Assembly (NCBI GenBank): GCA_002256345.1
Contig: NKIY01000008.1
Span: 62,001-126,000 of the forward strand
Reading direction: 5' to 3'
From: Bradyrhizobiaceae bacterium PARB1
GTDB taxonomy: Bacteria > Pseudomonadota > Alphaproteobacteria > Rhizobiales > Xanthobacteraceae
Length of the DNA: 64,000 nucleotides
Under the pieces are notes generated by a model that did no database searches, was not told the origin of the DNA, and saw only the letters and a program-made list of their open reading frames with translations. Position numbers and translations under genes: made by a program. Shown piece after piece: positions 11,102-19,111 of this stretch. Position 1 is the stretch's first letter. Each line of letters opens with the position of its first letter.

Positions 11102-11115
11102 AAGTGCATGCACTT
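11102..11115. promoter_or_regulatory. 14-bp perfect palindrome upstream of the GntR gene (candidate operator)
   Basis: AAGTGCATGCACTT is its own reverse complement. It sits 44 bases upstream of the GntR start codon and 108 bases before the divergent ABC ATPase start. A second, shorter dyad, CTTGC at 11077-11081 with GCAAG at 11087-11091, lies even closer to the GntR start. Palindromes of this size are typical GntR/FCD binding sites, so autoregulation is a fair inference. Confidence 0.6.
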
Positions 11116-11205
11116 TATTGACGAAATCTGCCCAATAATTCCTCATTGGCGAGCAGGTTGAGGAAATTAGCGAGGGATTCGCTCCGAACTCAAGTGGCAC
11201 CTCAA

Positions 11206-11238
11206 TTGCATACACTTATCGTTATGATCAGTATGCAA
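11206..11238. promoter_or_regulatory. inverted repeat overlapping the ABC ATPase start (candidate operator)
   Basis: TTGCATAC at 11206-11213 pairs perfectly with GTATGCAA at 11231-11238 across a 17-base spacer. It covers both possible ATG starts (11224 and 11233) of the ATPase gene, so a bound repressor would block transcription or early elongation. The arms share the core TGCAT with the palindrome at 11102-11115, hinting that the same GntR protein binds both. Confidence 0.55.
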
Positions 11239-12084
11239 GAACCCGGGGCCACGGCCCAGAGCACACCGCGTCTCCCGACTGCGATCGAACTATCGCAGGC
11301 ATCGGTGACCTTCGGCCGCGGCGCCAGCGCGACGCCGGCCCTGTCCGAGACCAATCTTAGCATCCCCGACGGCGAATTTCTCGCCCTTGTCGGTCCCTCG
11401 GGCTGCGGCAAGTCGACGATCCTCAAACTGGTTAGCAATCTGATCCGCCCGACCACCGGCGTCGTCATTGTCGGCGGCCGCGAGGTGGCGGCCAAGGCGC
11501 TGCGCATCGGCATGGCGTTCCAGAACCCGACCATGCTGCCCTGGCTGACCATCGAGCAGAACATCATGCTGCCGCTGAAGATCGTGCAGCCGTTCCGCTC
11601 CGAATATCGGCAAAAGCGCAAAGGCGAGTTTCGCGACAGGGCACATGCGCTACTGGCGCAAGTCGGCCTCAAGGACTTTGGCAAGAAATATCCGTGGCAG
11701 CTCTCCGGCGGCATGCTGCAGCGGGCGAATCTCTGCCGCGCGCTGATCCACGAGCCGCGCATGCTGCTGCTCGACGAGCCTTTCGGCGCGCTCGATCAGT
11801 TCACCAAGGAAGAACTGTGGTCGATCCTGCAGAGCCTGTGGTTGCAGCACAAACCCACGGTGCTGCTGGTGACGCACGATCTGCGCGAAGCCGGCTTCCT
11901 GGCCAGCCGCATCTGCGTGATGAGCGCGCGGCCGGGCCGCATTCTCGACGACAGTCCAGTGGATTTTGCGCGGCCGCGCACGATTCCAATGACTTTCGAG
12001 CCGGATTTCGTCGCGCTCAACCAGCGTCTGCGTGAACTCATCGTCAATGCGCGCAGCGGCGCGCCTGTGCCGCAGGAGGCATAA
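11224..12084 (+). CDS. ABC transporter ATP-binding protein (SsuB/TauB/ThiZ type)
   Basis: Encodes about 286 residues. Motifs in order: Walker A VGPSGCGKST, Q-loop AFQNPTMLPWLT, signature LSGGMLQRA, Walker B MLLLDEPFGALD, and switch His in LLVTHD. This subgroup of importer ATPases serves nitrate, sulfonate, taurine and pyrimidine-precursor systems. The gene ends with TAA immediately before the permease ATG (12085), so the two are translationally linked. The start at 11224 (or 11233) is chosen over 11146 because the upstream extension has no homology and overlaps the regulatory region. Confidence 0.92.
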   Translation: MISMQEPGATAQSTPRLPTAIELSQASVTFGRGASATPALSETNLSIPDGEFLALVGPSGCGKSTILKLVSNLIRPTTGVVIVGGREVAAKALRIGMAFQNPTMLPWLTIEQNIMLPLKIVQPFRSEYRQKRKGEFRDRAHALLAQVGLKDFGKKYPWQLSGGMLQRANLCRALIHEPRMLLLDEPFGALDQFTKEELWSILQSLWLQHKPTVLLVTHDLREAGFLASRICVMSARPGRILDDSPVDFARPRTIPMTFEPDFVALNQRLRELIVNARSGAPVPQEA

Positions 12085-12858
12085 ATGAACCTCGGCCTCC
12101 GTCAAAAACTCTGGTCGTTCGGGCTGATCGTCGCCTTCTTCGCGACGTGGCAACTGTTCTGCGTCGTCTCCGGCATGTCCGATCTCATTTTGCCGCGTCC
12201 CACTGACGTTCTCACCACGCTGATCGCGCGCTTTCCCGTGCTGTGGCCGCATATCTTGCAGACGCTGGCCACCACCATGACCGGCTTTGCGCTCGGCGTC
12301 GGCCTTGGCGTCGTGCTTGGCGCGATCATCGGCGTATCGAAAGTCGCCTATGACACCGCCTATCCGCTGCTGGTCGGCTTCTCATCGATTCCGAAAGTCG
12401 CCGTGGTGCCGATCTTCGTGCTGTGGTTCGGCTCAGGCTCCGTACCAGCCATCCTCACCGCACTGTCGATCTGTTTCTTCCCCATCGTGGTGAATATCGC
12501 CACCGGCCTCGCCACCACCGAGCCTGAACTCGAAGACGTTCTGAAAGCCCTCGGCGCCAGCAAAATGGACATCCTCTGGAATGTCGGCCTGCCACGCACA
12601 ATGCCGTTCTTCTTCGCTTCCCTGAAGGTCGCCGTGAGCTACGCCTTTGTCGGCGCGGTGCTGGCGGAGACCGTCGCCTCCAATCGCGGCATCGGAAATG
12701 TGATGATGAGCGCATCGTCGAACTTCAACGTGCCGCTCGTTTTCGCCTGCCTGTTCATTCTCGCGATCCTCGGCGTCGCGCTCTACGTGATCTTCTCGCT
12801 GATCGAGGGACGCGTGACCGGCTGGGCCACCCGCAAGACCGACGCCGTCGCGACCTAA
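12085..12858 (+). CDS. ABC transporter permease (SsuC/TauC/ThiX type)
   Basis: Encodes 257 residues with about six membrane helices and the binding-protein-dependent permease EAA loop, here LKALGASKMDILWNVGLPRTMP near residues 151-175, which docks on the ATPase. The segment VPIFVLWFG is typical of the nitrate/sulfonate/thiamine-precursor permease family. It begins directly after the ATPase stop and is followed 24 bases later by the binding protein, whose ribosome site AGGAG lies in the gap. Together these three make a complete importer. Confidence 0.92.
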   Translation: MNLGLRQKLWSFGLIVAFFATWQLFCVVSGMSDLILPRPTDVLTTLIARFPVLWPHILQTLATTMTGFALGVGLGVVLGAIIGVSKVAYDTAYPLLVGFSSIPKVAVVPIFVLWFGSGSVPAILTALSICFFPIVVNIATGLATTEPELEDVLKALGASKMDILWNVGLPRTMPFFFASLKVAVSYAFVGAVLAETVASNRGIGNVMMSASSNFNVPLVFACLFILAILGVALYVIFSLIEGRVTGWATRKTDAVAT

Positions 12859-12882
12859 TTACCCATCAACCAGGAGACTGCC

Positions 12883-13908
12883 ATGTTGAAGAGACTGACC
12901 GCCCTCGCCTTCGGCACCGCGCTGCTCGCCAGCACTGCCTCCGCACAGGAGACGACTATCAAGTTCACGCTGGGCTGGAAGACCCAGGGCAGCGATGCCG
13001 CGTTCTTCTATGCGAAGGACAAGGGCTACTTCAAAGACGAGGGCCTCAACGTCGTCATCGACCAGGGCGAAGGCTCCGGTGCGACGGTGACCCGCATCAT
13101 GTCCGGCGCATGGGATGCCGGCTTCGGCGACGTCAATGCCATCATCCAGAACTCGGCCACGCGGCCGCAGGATGCGCCTGTGATGGTCTATATGATGTGG
13201 AACCAGCCGCCGTTCTCCATCGTCACCAAGAACTCCAGCGGCATCAAGACCATCAAGGATTTCGAAGGGCGCACGCTGGGCGGCGCGCAGGGCACGCCGA
13301 CAACGCGCCTGCTGCCGGTGTTCATCCAGAAGAACGGACTCGCCGCCGACAAGATCAAGGTGTCGAACATGGCGCCGAATCTGCAAGAGCCGATGCTGAT
13401 CAAGGGCGACATCGATGCGGCGCTGGTGTTCAACATCACCAGCTATTTCAACCTCGTGCTGAACCGCCAGGATCCCGACAAGGACTTCAAGTGGTTCTCG
13501 TTCGGCGAATTCGGTCTCGATCTCTATTCGAACGGCGTGATGGTGTCGCAGAAGCTGCTGAAAGAGAACCCGAAGGCTGTGGCCGGCCTCGTCCGCGCCA
13601 TCAACAAGGCGAACATCGCGACGGCAAAGGACCAGAATGCGGCCATGAAGTCAGTAATCGCTTTCGACAATCTCGTCGATGTGCCCGTCGAGAAGCGCCG
13701 CATGCAGTTCGCGTTCGAGAAGCTGATGGTCTCGCCCGAAATGAAGGAAATCGGCGTCGGCGACATCAAGGACGATCGCATGGCCCGCGCCATCGGCATG
13801 GTGGTGGAAGGCTATGGGCTCAGCCGCGCCCCGGCACCGAAGGAAATCTTCTCGCGTGAATTCCTGCCGCCGCGCGCCGAGCGTGAGCTGGTCTACACAG
13901 CGAACTGA
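12883..13908 (+). CDS. ABC transporter substrate-binding protein, NMT1/THI5-like
   Basis: Encodes 341 residues with a clear signal peptide (MLKRLTALAFGTALLASTASAQ). The mature part begins TTIKFTLGWKTQGSDAAFFYAKDKGYFKDEGL, the layout of SsuA/ThiY/NMT1-type binding proteins. These bind taurine, sulfonates, nitrate or formylaminopyrimidine-like compounds. The two-lobed fold is suggested by the SGAWDAGFGDVNA and GRTLGGAQGTPTTRL segments. Its partner permease and ATPase are immediately upstream, and a deaminase-type amidohydrolase starts 8 bases downstream, so an N-containing ring compound is a more likely ligand than a sulfonate; that is inference from context. Confidence 0.9.
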   Translation: MLKRLTALAFGTALLASTASAQETTIKFTLGWKTQGSDAAFFYAKDKGYFKDEGLNVVIDQGEGSGATVTRIMSGAWDAGFGDVNAIIQNSATRPQDAPVMVYMMWNQPPFSIVTKNSSGIKTIKDFEGRTLGGAQGTPTTRLLPVFIQKNGLAADKIKVSNMAPNLQEPMLIKGDIDAALVFNITSYFNLVLNRQDPDKDFKWFSFGEFGLDLYSNGVMVSQKLLKENPKAVAGLVRAINKANIATAKDQNAAMKSVIAFDNLVDVPVEKRRMQFAFEKLMVSPEMKEIGVGDIKDDRMARAIGMVVEGYGLSRAPAPKEIFSREFLPPRAERELVYTAN

Positions 13909-13916
13909 TTGCGCTC

Positions 13917-15356
13917 ATGACGGAAGTTTTGTCTGCGGCCCATGTCTTCACCGGCACCGACCGGGGCCTCGTGCCTCAGGCCAGCATCGCCTATACAAAT
14001 GGCCTGATCACGGAGGTCTCGACCGGTACCGTAACGTCCCCGCAGACGAACCACCTTGTTATCCCCGCGCTGGTCAATGCACATGACCATGCGCGGCCCT
14101 CCATGACTTCCTTCGGCGCGTCGGGTATGCCGCTGGAGTCATGGATTCTGCGTTCGGCATTCGGCTCGCCGCCAGACGCCTATCTCGCCGCCGCGGTCTC
14201 ACTCGCCCGCTCGGCGCGGGCCGGCTGCGGCGGCGCGATGATCCATTACACCCGCCCGAGCGGCAAATTGCCTATCGTTGACGAAGCGATTGCGATTGCA
14301 AAGGCGGCAAGCGATGTCGGCATCCGGCTCGCTTTCGCATTGGCAATACGCGACCAGAACCCATTGGTCTACGGTGACAGCAGCGATGTGTTGTCGGCTC
14401 TGTCGGACGTGGATCGCAGCGCAATCCAGGATCTGTTCATCCGTCCGAGCCCTTCGCCCACCGGATATCTGGAGCGCGTCGATGCGATCCATGCGGCCAT
14501 AGCCGGGCCGATGATCGACGTCCAATACGGGCCTGCCGGCGTGCAGTGGTGCTCGCCTGCCTTGCTCGAAGCGATCGCAGAACGCTCGGCCAGCACCGGG
14601 CGACGCGTGCATATGCATCTCCTCGAAACCATCTATCAGCGCCAATGGGCCGACCGCGCATTTCCCAGCGGAGTGGTGAGCTTCCTGAAAGATATCGGCC
14701 TGCTATCCGATCGGCTCACGGTCGCCCATTGCATACACGCGCGGCCGGACGAGCTCGACATGATTGCCGAATCCGGCGCGACCATCGTGACGAATTTCAG
14801 TTCGAACCTGCATCTGCATTCCGGATTCGCCCCGATCGCGGACGCGCATCGCCGCGGCTGCAAGATCGCGATAGGCATCGATGGGGTCGCACTCGACGAA
14901 GACGACGATGCCATCCGCGAGATGCGCCTCGTGCAGATGGCCCATGGCGGGCTTGGCTTCGAGCGGACATGGAGCCGAGCTGAGTTCCTTTCGCTCGCGG
15001 TCCGCAACGGCCGCAAATCCATCGGCGCGCCCGGCTCGGGCGCGCTCGCGGCCGGCGAAGCCGCGGATTTCGTCGCGCTCGATATCGGCGAGCTCGATCG
15101 CGATGCGATCATGCCAGTGGATCCGATCGACATGCTGTTCGCCCGCGGCAATGGTAGCTGCGTGCGTGAGGTCGTGGTCGATGGCCGCACGATCTGTCGC
15201 AACGGCAAGTTGACCGGCGTCGATCTCGATACGCTGGAAACCGAGATCCGCAGGCTTTATCGGGCGAGTGTCCCGCAGTTCAAGGCTTTGGAGCGCGCCT
15301 GGAGGCCGCTCGAAGACGCGCTCGCGCAGTGGTTCAAGCATCAAGGCTGTTGCTGA
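13917..15356 (+). CDS. amidohydrolase / deaminase of the TrzA-AtzB-cytosine deaminase type
   Basis: Encodes 479 residues of the metal-dependent amidohydrolase superfamily. Metal and catalytic residues are visible: HDH at 56-58, HMH at 232-234, His271 in AHCIHA and Asp322 in GIDGVA. The C-terminal GSGALAAGEAADFVALD is the usual small beta-domain signature. Members hydrolytically deaminate or dechlorinate pyrimidines, purines and triazines. It starts 8 bases after the binding-protein stop, so it belongs to the importer operon under GntR control: import followed by deamination of a heterocyclic compound. The exact substrate cannot be read from sequence. The TrzA/AtzB-like assignment is more secure than any single substrate. 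Confidence 0.87.
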   Translation: MTEVLSAAHVFTGTDRGLVPQASIAYTNGLITEVSTGTVTSPQTNHLVIPALVNAHDHARPSMTSFGASGMPLESWILRSAFGSPPDAYLAAAVSLARSARAGCGGAMIHYTRPSGKLPIVDEAIAIAKAASDVGIRLAFALAIRDQNPLVYGDSSDVLSALSDVDRSAIQDLFIRPSPSPTGYLERVDAIHAAIAGPMIDVQYGPAGVQWCSPALLEAIAERSASTGRRVHMHLLETIYQRQWADRAFPSGVVSFLKDIGLLSDRLTVAHCIHARPDELDMIAESGATIVTNFSSNLHLHSGFAPIADAHRRGCKIAIGIDGVALDEDDDAIREMRLVQMAHGGLGFERTWSRAEFLSLAVRNGRKSIGAPGSGALAAGEAADFVALDIGELDRDAIMPVDPIDMLFARGNGSCVREVVVDGRTICRNGKLTGVDLDTLETEIRRLYRASVPQFKALERAWRPLEDALAQWFKHQGCC

Positions 15357-15375
15357 ACCGCTGCGCGCGGAGACC

Positions 15376-15909
15376 TCAATTCACCTGACGCTTCTCGAGC
15401 TTCCTCGCCAGAGTGCGGCGGTGCATGCCGAGGCGGCGGGCGGTTTCGGAAATGTTGAAGTCGCTTTCCACTAACGTCTGATGAATGTGTTCCCATTCCA
15501 GGGTCTTGATGGAGGTCGGACGTTCGGTGAGCGCCACTTGCGTATCACCGGCCGCCTTCTGGAAGGCCTCCTCGATATCATCGGTGTTCGACGGCTTGGC
15601 CAGATAGTGGCAGGCGCCGAGCTTGATGGCCTCCACCGCGGTGGCGATGCTGGCATATCCGGTGAGCACGACGATCAGCATGTCCTCGCTGAGCGCATGC
15701 AGCGCCTCGACGCAAGCAAGACCGGAGGCGCCCGCGAGCTTGAGATCGACCACCGCATAGCCCGGCACCTTGTCGCCGAGCACGTCTGTCAGCGTCTCGA
15801 AACCTTCCGCGTGCAACACGCTATAACCTCGGCGCTCGAAGGAGCGTTTGAGGGTACGGGCAAAGCCTTCATCGTCCTCGACGATCATCAAGAGGCGTTC
15901 ATCGGACAT
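15376..15909 (-). CDS. regR: redox response regulator of the RegA/ActR/PrrA/RegR family
   Basis: Encodes 177 residues: a receiver domain with acidic pocket E11-D12-D13, phospho-acceptor Asp55 in VVDLKLAG and the lysine in LAKPS, then a proline-containing hinge and a Fis-type helix-turn-helix ending NISETARRLGMHRRTLARKLEKR. The near-invariant C-terminal helix is diagnostic of the RegA family, which controls respiration, nitrogen fixation, carbon fixation and, in bradyrhizobia, nifA. Its start overlaps the end of the sensor kinase gene by 11 bases, so the pair is translationally coupled. It terminates the leftward cyo-SURF1-reg cluster. Gene naming follows the Bradyrhizobium convention. Confidence 0.93.
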   Translation of the reverse strand: MSDERLLMIVEDDEGFARTLKRSFERRGYSVLHAEGFETLTDVLGDKVPGYAVVDLKLAGASGLACVEALHALSEDMLIVVLTGYASIATAVEAIKLGACHYLAKPSNTDDIEEAFQKAAGDTQVALTERPTSIKTLEWEHIHQTLVESDFNISETARRLGMHRRTLARKLEKRQVN

Positions 15910-17284
15910 GTCTGTGTGCTCCTATCGCAAGGGCGGATAGCGGCAAGGAGAGTGTCACGACCGCGCCGCCAACGGGCCGATTTTCCGCCACCACCGAGCC
16001 GCCCAGCTTGCGGACGGCATTGACCACCAGGAACAGGCCAAGCCCGCGGCCAGGCCGGCCTTTGCTCGAATTGTATGGCTTGCCGAGATTAGCCAGCATT
16101 TCCTGGGCAAAACCGGGGCCCATATCGCTGACTTTCAGCACCAGCGCGTCGCCATCCCGTTCGAGCGCGAGACGAATCCACAACGGCGACACTTCATTTG
16201 CGTTGTCGAGCACATTGAAGATCATCTGCTTCAAGGCCGTGTCGGACACGATCGGCATGTCGTCGCCGAAACGGTTCTCATAAACCAGCGTGCCGCTCGA
16301 CCGGGCGATACGCCAGTCCTCGACGAGTTCGCCGAAAAAATCGTTGACCGAGGTGACCGCCGGCGCCTCGCCGCGCATGTCTCCAGCCGACATCAGAATA
16401 CCCGTGACGATGGACTTGCAGCGTTGCACATCGGCCTGCATCTCGGCGATTTCTTCCATCAACTCGGGATCGTTTGCGAGCGCTGGCATGCGTCGCCAGT
16501 CGCTGAGGATCACGGACAGCGACGCCAGCGGCGTGCCGAGCTCATGCGCGGCGCCGGATGCGAGCAGGCCCATGCGAACGATATGATCCTCCTCGGCGGC
16601 CTGCTGGCGGAGCGCGGCGAGACCGCTGTCACGGTCGCGCAGGTTGCGGGCGATGCGCGTCATGAAGACGACGATCAGGGCCGCATCGAGCATGAAGCAA
16701 ATGAGCGTGCCGATGATGTGCAACTGGAAGAGGTAGTCGGCCATCGAATCCGGCAACGCCAGCGGGCGATGGAAAGGGATCAAAGCTGCAAAGCACAGGC
16801 AGGTGATGACGACGATTACCCAGGTGAAGCGGGCATTGAGCAGCATCGCACCAAGCGTCACCTGCAGCAGATATAACGAGACGAAGGGATTGGTGGCGCC
16901 GCCACTGAGATAGAGTTGCGCCGTCAATGCGGCGACGTCCAGCAACAGCAACATGAGCAGCTCGCGGTCGCGAGCGTCGGTCTGCTTGCGCAGCCATTCC
17001 TGGCTGATGACATTGAGAAAGATCGAACCGCACAACACCGAGATCATCGGCATCAGCGGCAACGCCACGCCCATCACGAAGTGGACGAAGCCGATGGTGA
17101 GAACCTGGCCGACCACCGCGATCCAGCGCAACTGGATCAGCAGATTGATGTTCTTGACGTTGGTGGTTTCGTCGAGCGGCAGCGCAACAACGGGGACGTC
17201 GGCCGTGCGAGCGGCGCGCGGAAAGGCATCCGGGCCGACGCCGGCCCCGTCCGATCCAACCGTGCTACCAGAAAAACCCTGCAT
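15899..17284 (-). CDS. regS: redox sensor histidine kinase of the RegB/ActS/PrrB/RegS family
   Basis: Encodes 461 residues. Six membrane helices lie between about 45 and 215; the quinone-sensing loop GGATNPF is at 128-134. The H-box ASGAAHELGTPL places the phospho-His at 247, and the redox-active cysteine of the family is present as Cys289 in QRCKSI. ATPase motifs follow (FNVLDNANEVSP, DMGPGF, GRGLGLFL). The kinase senses quinone pool and thiol redox state and phosphorylates the downstream regulator. It begins 60 bases after the SURF1 stop, so it likely shares transcripts with the quinol oxidase, whose activity sets the signal it reads. The first 40 residues are a variable cytoplasmic tail and the start is not certain. 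Confidence 0.93.
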   Translation of the reverse strand: MQGFSGSTVGSDGAGVGPDAFPRAARTADVPVVALPLDETTNVKNINLLIQLRWIAVVGQVLTIGFVHFVMGVALPLMPMISVLCGSIFLNVISQEWLRKQTDARDRELLMLLLLDVAALTAQLYLSGGATNPFVSLYLLQVTLGAMLLNARFTWVIVVITCLCFAALIPFHRPLALPDSMADYLFQLHIIGTLICFMLDAALIVVFMTRIARNLRDRDSGLAALRQQAAEEDHIVRMGLLASGAAHELGTPLASLSVILSDWRRMPALANDPELMEEIAEMQADVQRCKSIVTGILMSAGDMRGEAPAVTSVNDFFGELVEDWRIARSSGTLVYENRFGDDMPIVSDTALKQMIFNVLDNANEVSPLWIRLALERDGDALVLKVSDMGPGFAQEMLANLGKPYNSSKGRPGRGLGLFLVVNAVRKLGGSVVAENRPVGGAVVTLSLPLSALAIGAHRHVR

Positions 17285-17343
17285 TTCGCACCGTCATGCG
17301 CGACACGCGCGGCCATGCACCGGCCAGCGTGACATCTGTCATG

Positions 17344-18096
17344 TCATACGCGAGATGGCGATTTTTTCCGAATCCGCCACTCGTCACGGCCGACATAGAG
17401 GGCGCCAGCCGCCAGCATCAAAGCAAGACCGAACCAGGTCAGCGCATAAACCGCGTGATTGTTCGGGAACGAGACGACCGTCAGGCCGCCATGGGGCTGG
17501 CCAGCGGCATCCAGCGACTTGTCGGCATCGATGAAGTATGGCGCGACAGCACCGAGCTTCTGGCTTTCGGCGATCTCGGCGACATCCCTGGAGAACCAGC
17601 GTCCGGCGGCAGGATCGTTGCTACGCAAGAAGCCGCCTTTGGGCTCGGAGATGCGTAACAGGCCGGTGATCGTCACTGGCGAAACCGGAGCGGCAAAAGC
17701 ATTCGCCTTGCGCTCGTCCGGGCTGATGAAACCGCGATTGACGAGAACGGTGAAGCCGGCATCGGTGCGAAACGGCGTCAACACCCAGGAGCCGGCGCCG
17801 AGATCGGAGACCGCCTGCACGAGCACATCCTTGCCCGGCAAGAAGCTTCCGGTGGCGCGGACGCGGCGGTATTCGTCGTCACTGCGGGAAACGGCCAGCC
17901 ACGCCGCGGGCCCGGGTGCAGCGTCGGGTGCGGCGTGGCTGCGCTGATCGACACGTGCGATCAGATCCAGTTTCCAGGCGCGGCGCTCGACCTGCCAGAT
18001 GCCGAGCGCCATGAAGCCTGCAATGGCGAGGATGGCGAGAACCGCCAGCACTGAGAGCGTGACCGTGCTGCGCGAGGCACAGTCGGGGTCACTCAT
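17344..18096 (-). CDS. SURF1-family oxidase assembly protein
   Basis: Encodes 250 residues with a membrane helix near each end (about 12-34 and 218-238) and a periplasmic middle, the SURF1 layout. Family motifs: LGIWQVERRAWK near the first helix, the central LVNRGFISP, and NNHAVYALTWFGLAL before the second helix. SURF1 proteins assist haem insertion into haem-copper oxidases. The start codon overlaps the cyoD stop by one base (TGATG), so translation is coupled and the natural client is the quinol oxidase encoded upstream. Confidence 0.93.
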   Translation of the reverse strand: MSDPDCASRSTVTLSVLAVLAILAIAGFMALGIWQVERRAWKLDLIARVDQRSHAAPDAAPGPAAWLAVSRSDDEYRRVRATGSFLPGKDVLVQAVSDLGAGSWVLTPFRTDAGFTVLVNRGFISPDERKANAFAAPVSPVTITGLLRISEPKGGFLRSNDPAAGRWFSRDVAEIAESQKLGAVAPYFIDADKSLDAAGQPHGGLTVVSFPNNHAVYALTWFGLALMLAAGALYVGRDEWRIRKKSPSRV

Positions 18097-18485
18097 CAGG
18101 GCATGTTCCTCATGTCGTGAACGGGCATCATGTTCACATTGAGGTGGTACATCACCCAGAGCGAGCCTGACAGCGCGATGACCACGACAATGACCGTGAA
18201 GATCAGCGCCATCATGGTCCAGCCACCATCCGACGTCGAGTTCATGTGCAGGAAGTAGATCATGTGAACCACGATCTGCACCATGGCCATGGCAACGATA
18301 ATCGCGATGGTCCAGTTCTTGTTCTCGATCGCACCGGTCATCACCAGATAGAACGGGATGGCGGTGAGAATGACCGAGAGGATAAAGCCGGTCATGTAGG
18401 ACTTGAACGAGCCATGATCGCGGCCATCGTCGTGACCATGCGCGTGATCGTCGTGACCGTGGCCAGCGTGTGCGTCAGCGCTCAT
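18096..18485 (-). CDS. cyoD: cytochrome bo3-type quinol oxidase subunit IV
   Basis: Encodes 129 residues. Three membrane helices are seen, with the family phrase MVHMIYFLHMN-like segment (actual VQIVVHMIYFLHMN) in the second. Subunit IV stabilises the oxidase during assembly. The N-terminal 24 residues carry seven histidines and many aspartates (HGHDDHAHGHDD), an extension that looks able to bind metal; this is longer and more His-rich than the E. coli protein. The ATG at 18485 overlaps the cyoC stop in ATGA, which fixes the start. Confidence 0.93.
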   Translation of the reverse strand: MSADAHAGHGHDDHAHGHDDGRDHGSFKSYMTGFILSVILTAIPFYLVMTGAIENKNWTIAIIVAMAMVQIVVHMIYFLHMNSTSDGGWTMMALIFTVIVVVIALSGSLWVMYHLNVNMMPVHDMRNMP

Positions 18486-19111
18486 CGCACGACTCCCATC
18501 AGATAGACGAAGGTGAAGACGCCGATCCAGACGACGTCGAGGAAGTGCCAGAACATGCTGAGGCACATCAGGCGGCGCTGGTTGGCTTCGATGAGGCCGA
18601 ACTTCGACACCTGCACCATCAGCACCACCAGCCAGATGATGCCAAAGGTGACGTGCAGACCGTGGGTGCCGACCAGCGTGAAGAAGGACGACAGGAAGGC
18701 GCTGCGCCACCAGCCGGCGCCCTCATGGATCATGTGGTGGAACTCGTAGAGTTCGATGGACAGGAAGGCGAGGCCGAACAGGCCGGTGATGGCCAGCCAC
18801 ATCTGGGTCGAGCCGACTTTGCCCTTCTGCATCTCCAGCATGGCGAAGCCATAGGTGATGGACGAAAACAGCAGCATCGCAGTGTTGAGCGCGACCAGCT
18901 TGAGGTCGAACAGATCCTTCGGGCCGGGGCCAGCAGCATAACTGGTGCCGAGCACGCCGAACGTCGCGAAGAGCATCGCGAAGATCAGGCAGTCGCTCAT
19001 CAGGTACAGCCAGAAACCGAGCATGGTGCTCTGACCGGGCGGATGATCGTGCTCGTCGGCGACGTAGAAGACCGGCGCCTCGCCGTTCAGGGTTTGGGTC
19101 GGTGCGTTCAT
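18482..19111 (-). CDS. cyoC: cytochrome bo3-type quinol oxidase subunit III
   Basis: Encodes 209 residues with five predicted membrane helices. Hallmarks: [23 protein letters not shown] near the N terminus, [12 protein letters not shown] in the middle, [12 protein letters not shown] and a C-terminal [17 protein letters not shown]. It belongs to the haem-copper oxidase subunit III family, quinol-oxidase type. The start overlaps the cyoB stop in ATGA, and the stop overlaps the cyoD start in the same way, so subunits B to D are made from one coupled message. Confidence 0.95.
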   Translation of the reverse strand: MNAPTQTLNGEAPVFYVADEHDHPPGQSTMLGFWLYLMSDCLIFAMLFATFGVLGTSYAAGPGPKDLFDLKLVALNTAMLLFSSITYGFAMLEMQKGKVGSTQMWLAITGLFGLAFLSIELYEFHHMIHEGAGWWRSAFLSSFFTLVGTHGLHVTFGIIWLVVLMVQVSKFGLIEANQRRLMCLSMFWHFLDVVWIGVFTFVYLMGVVR

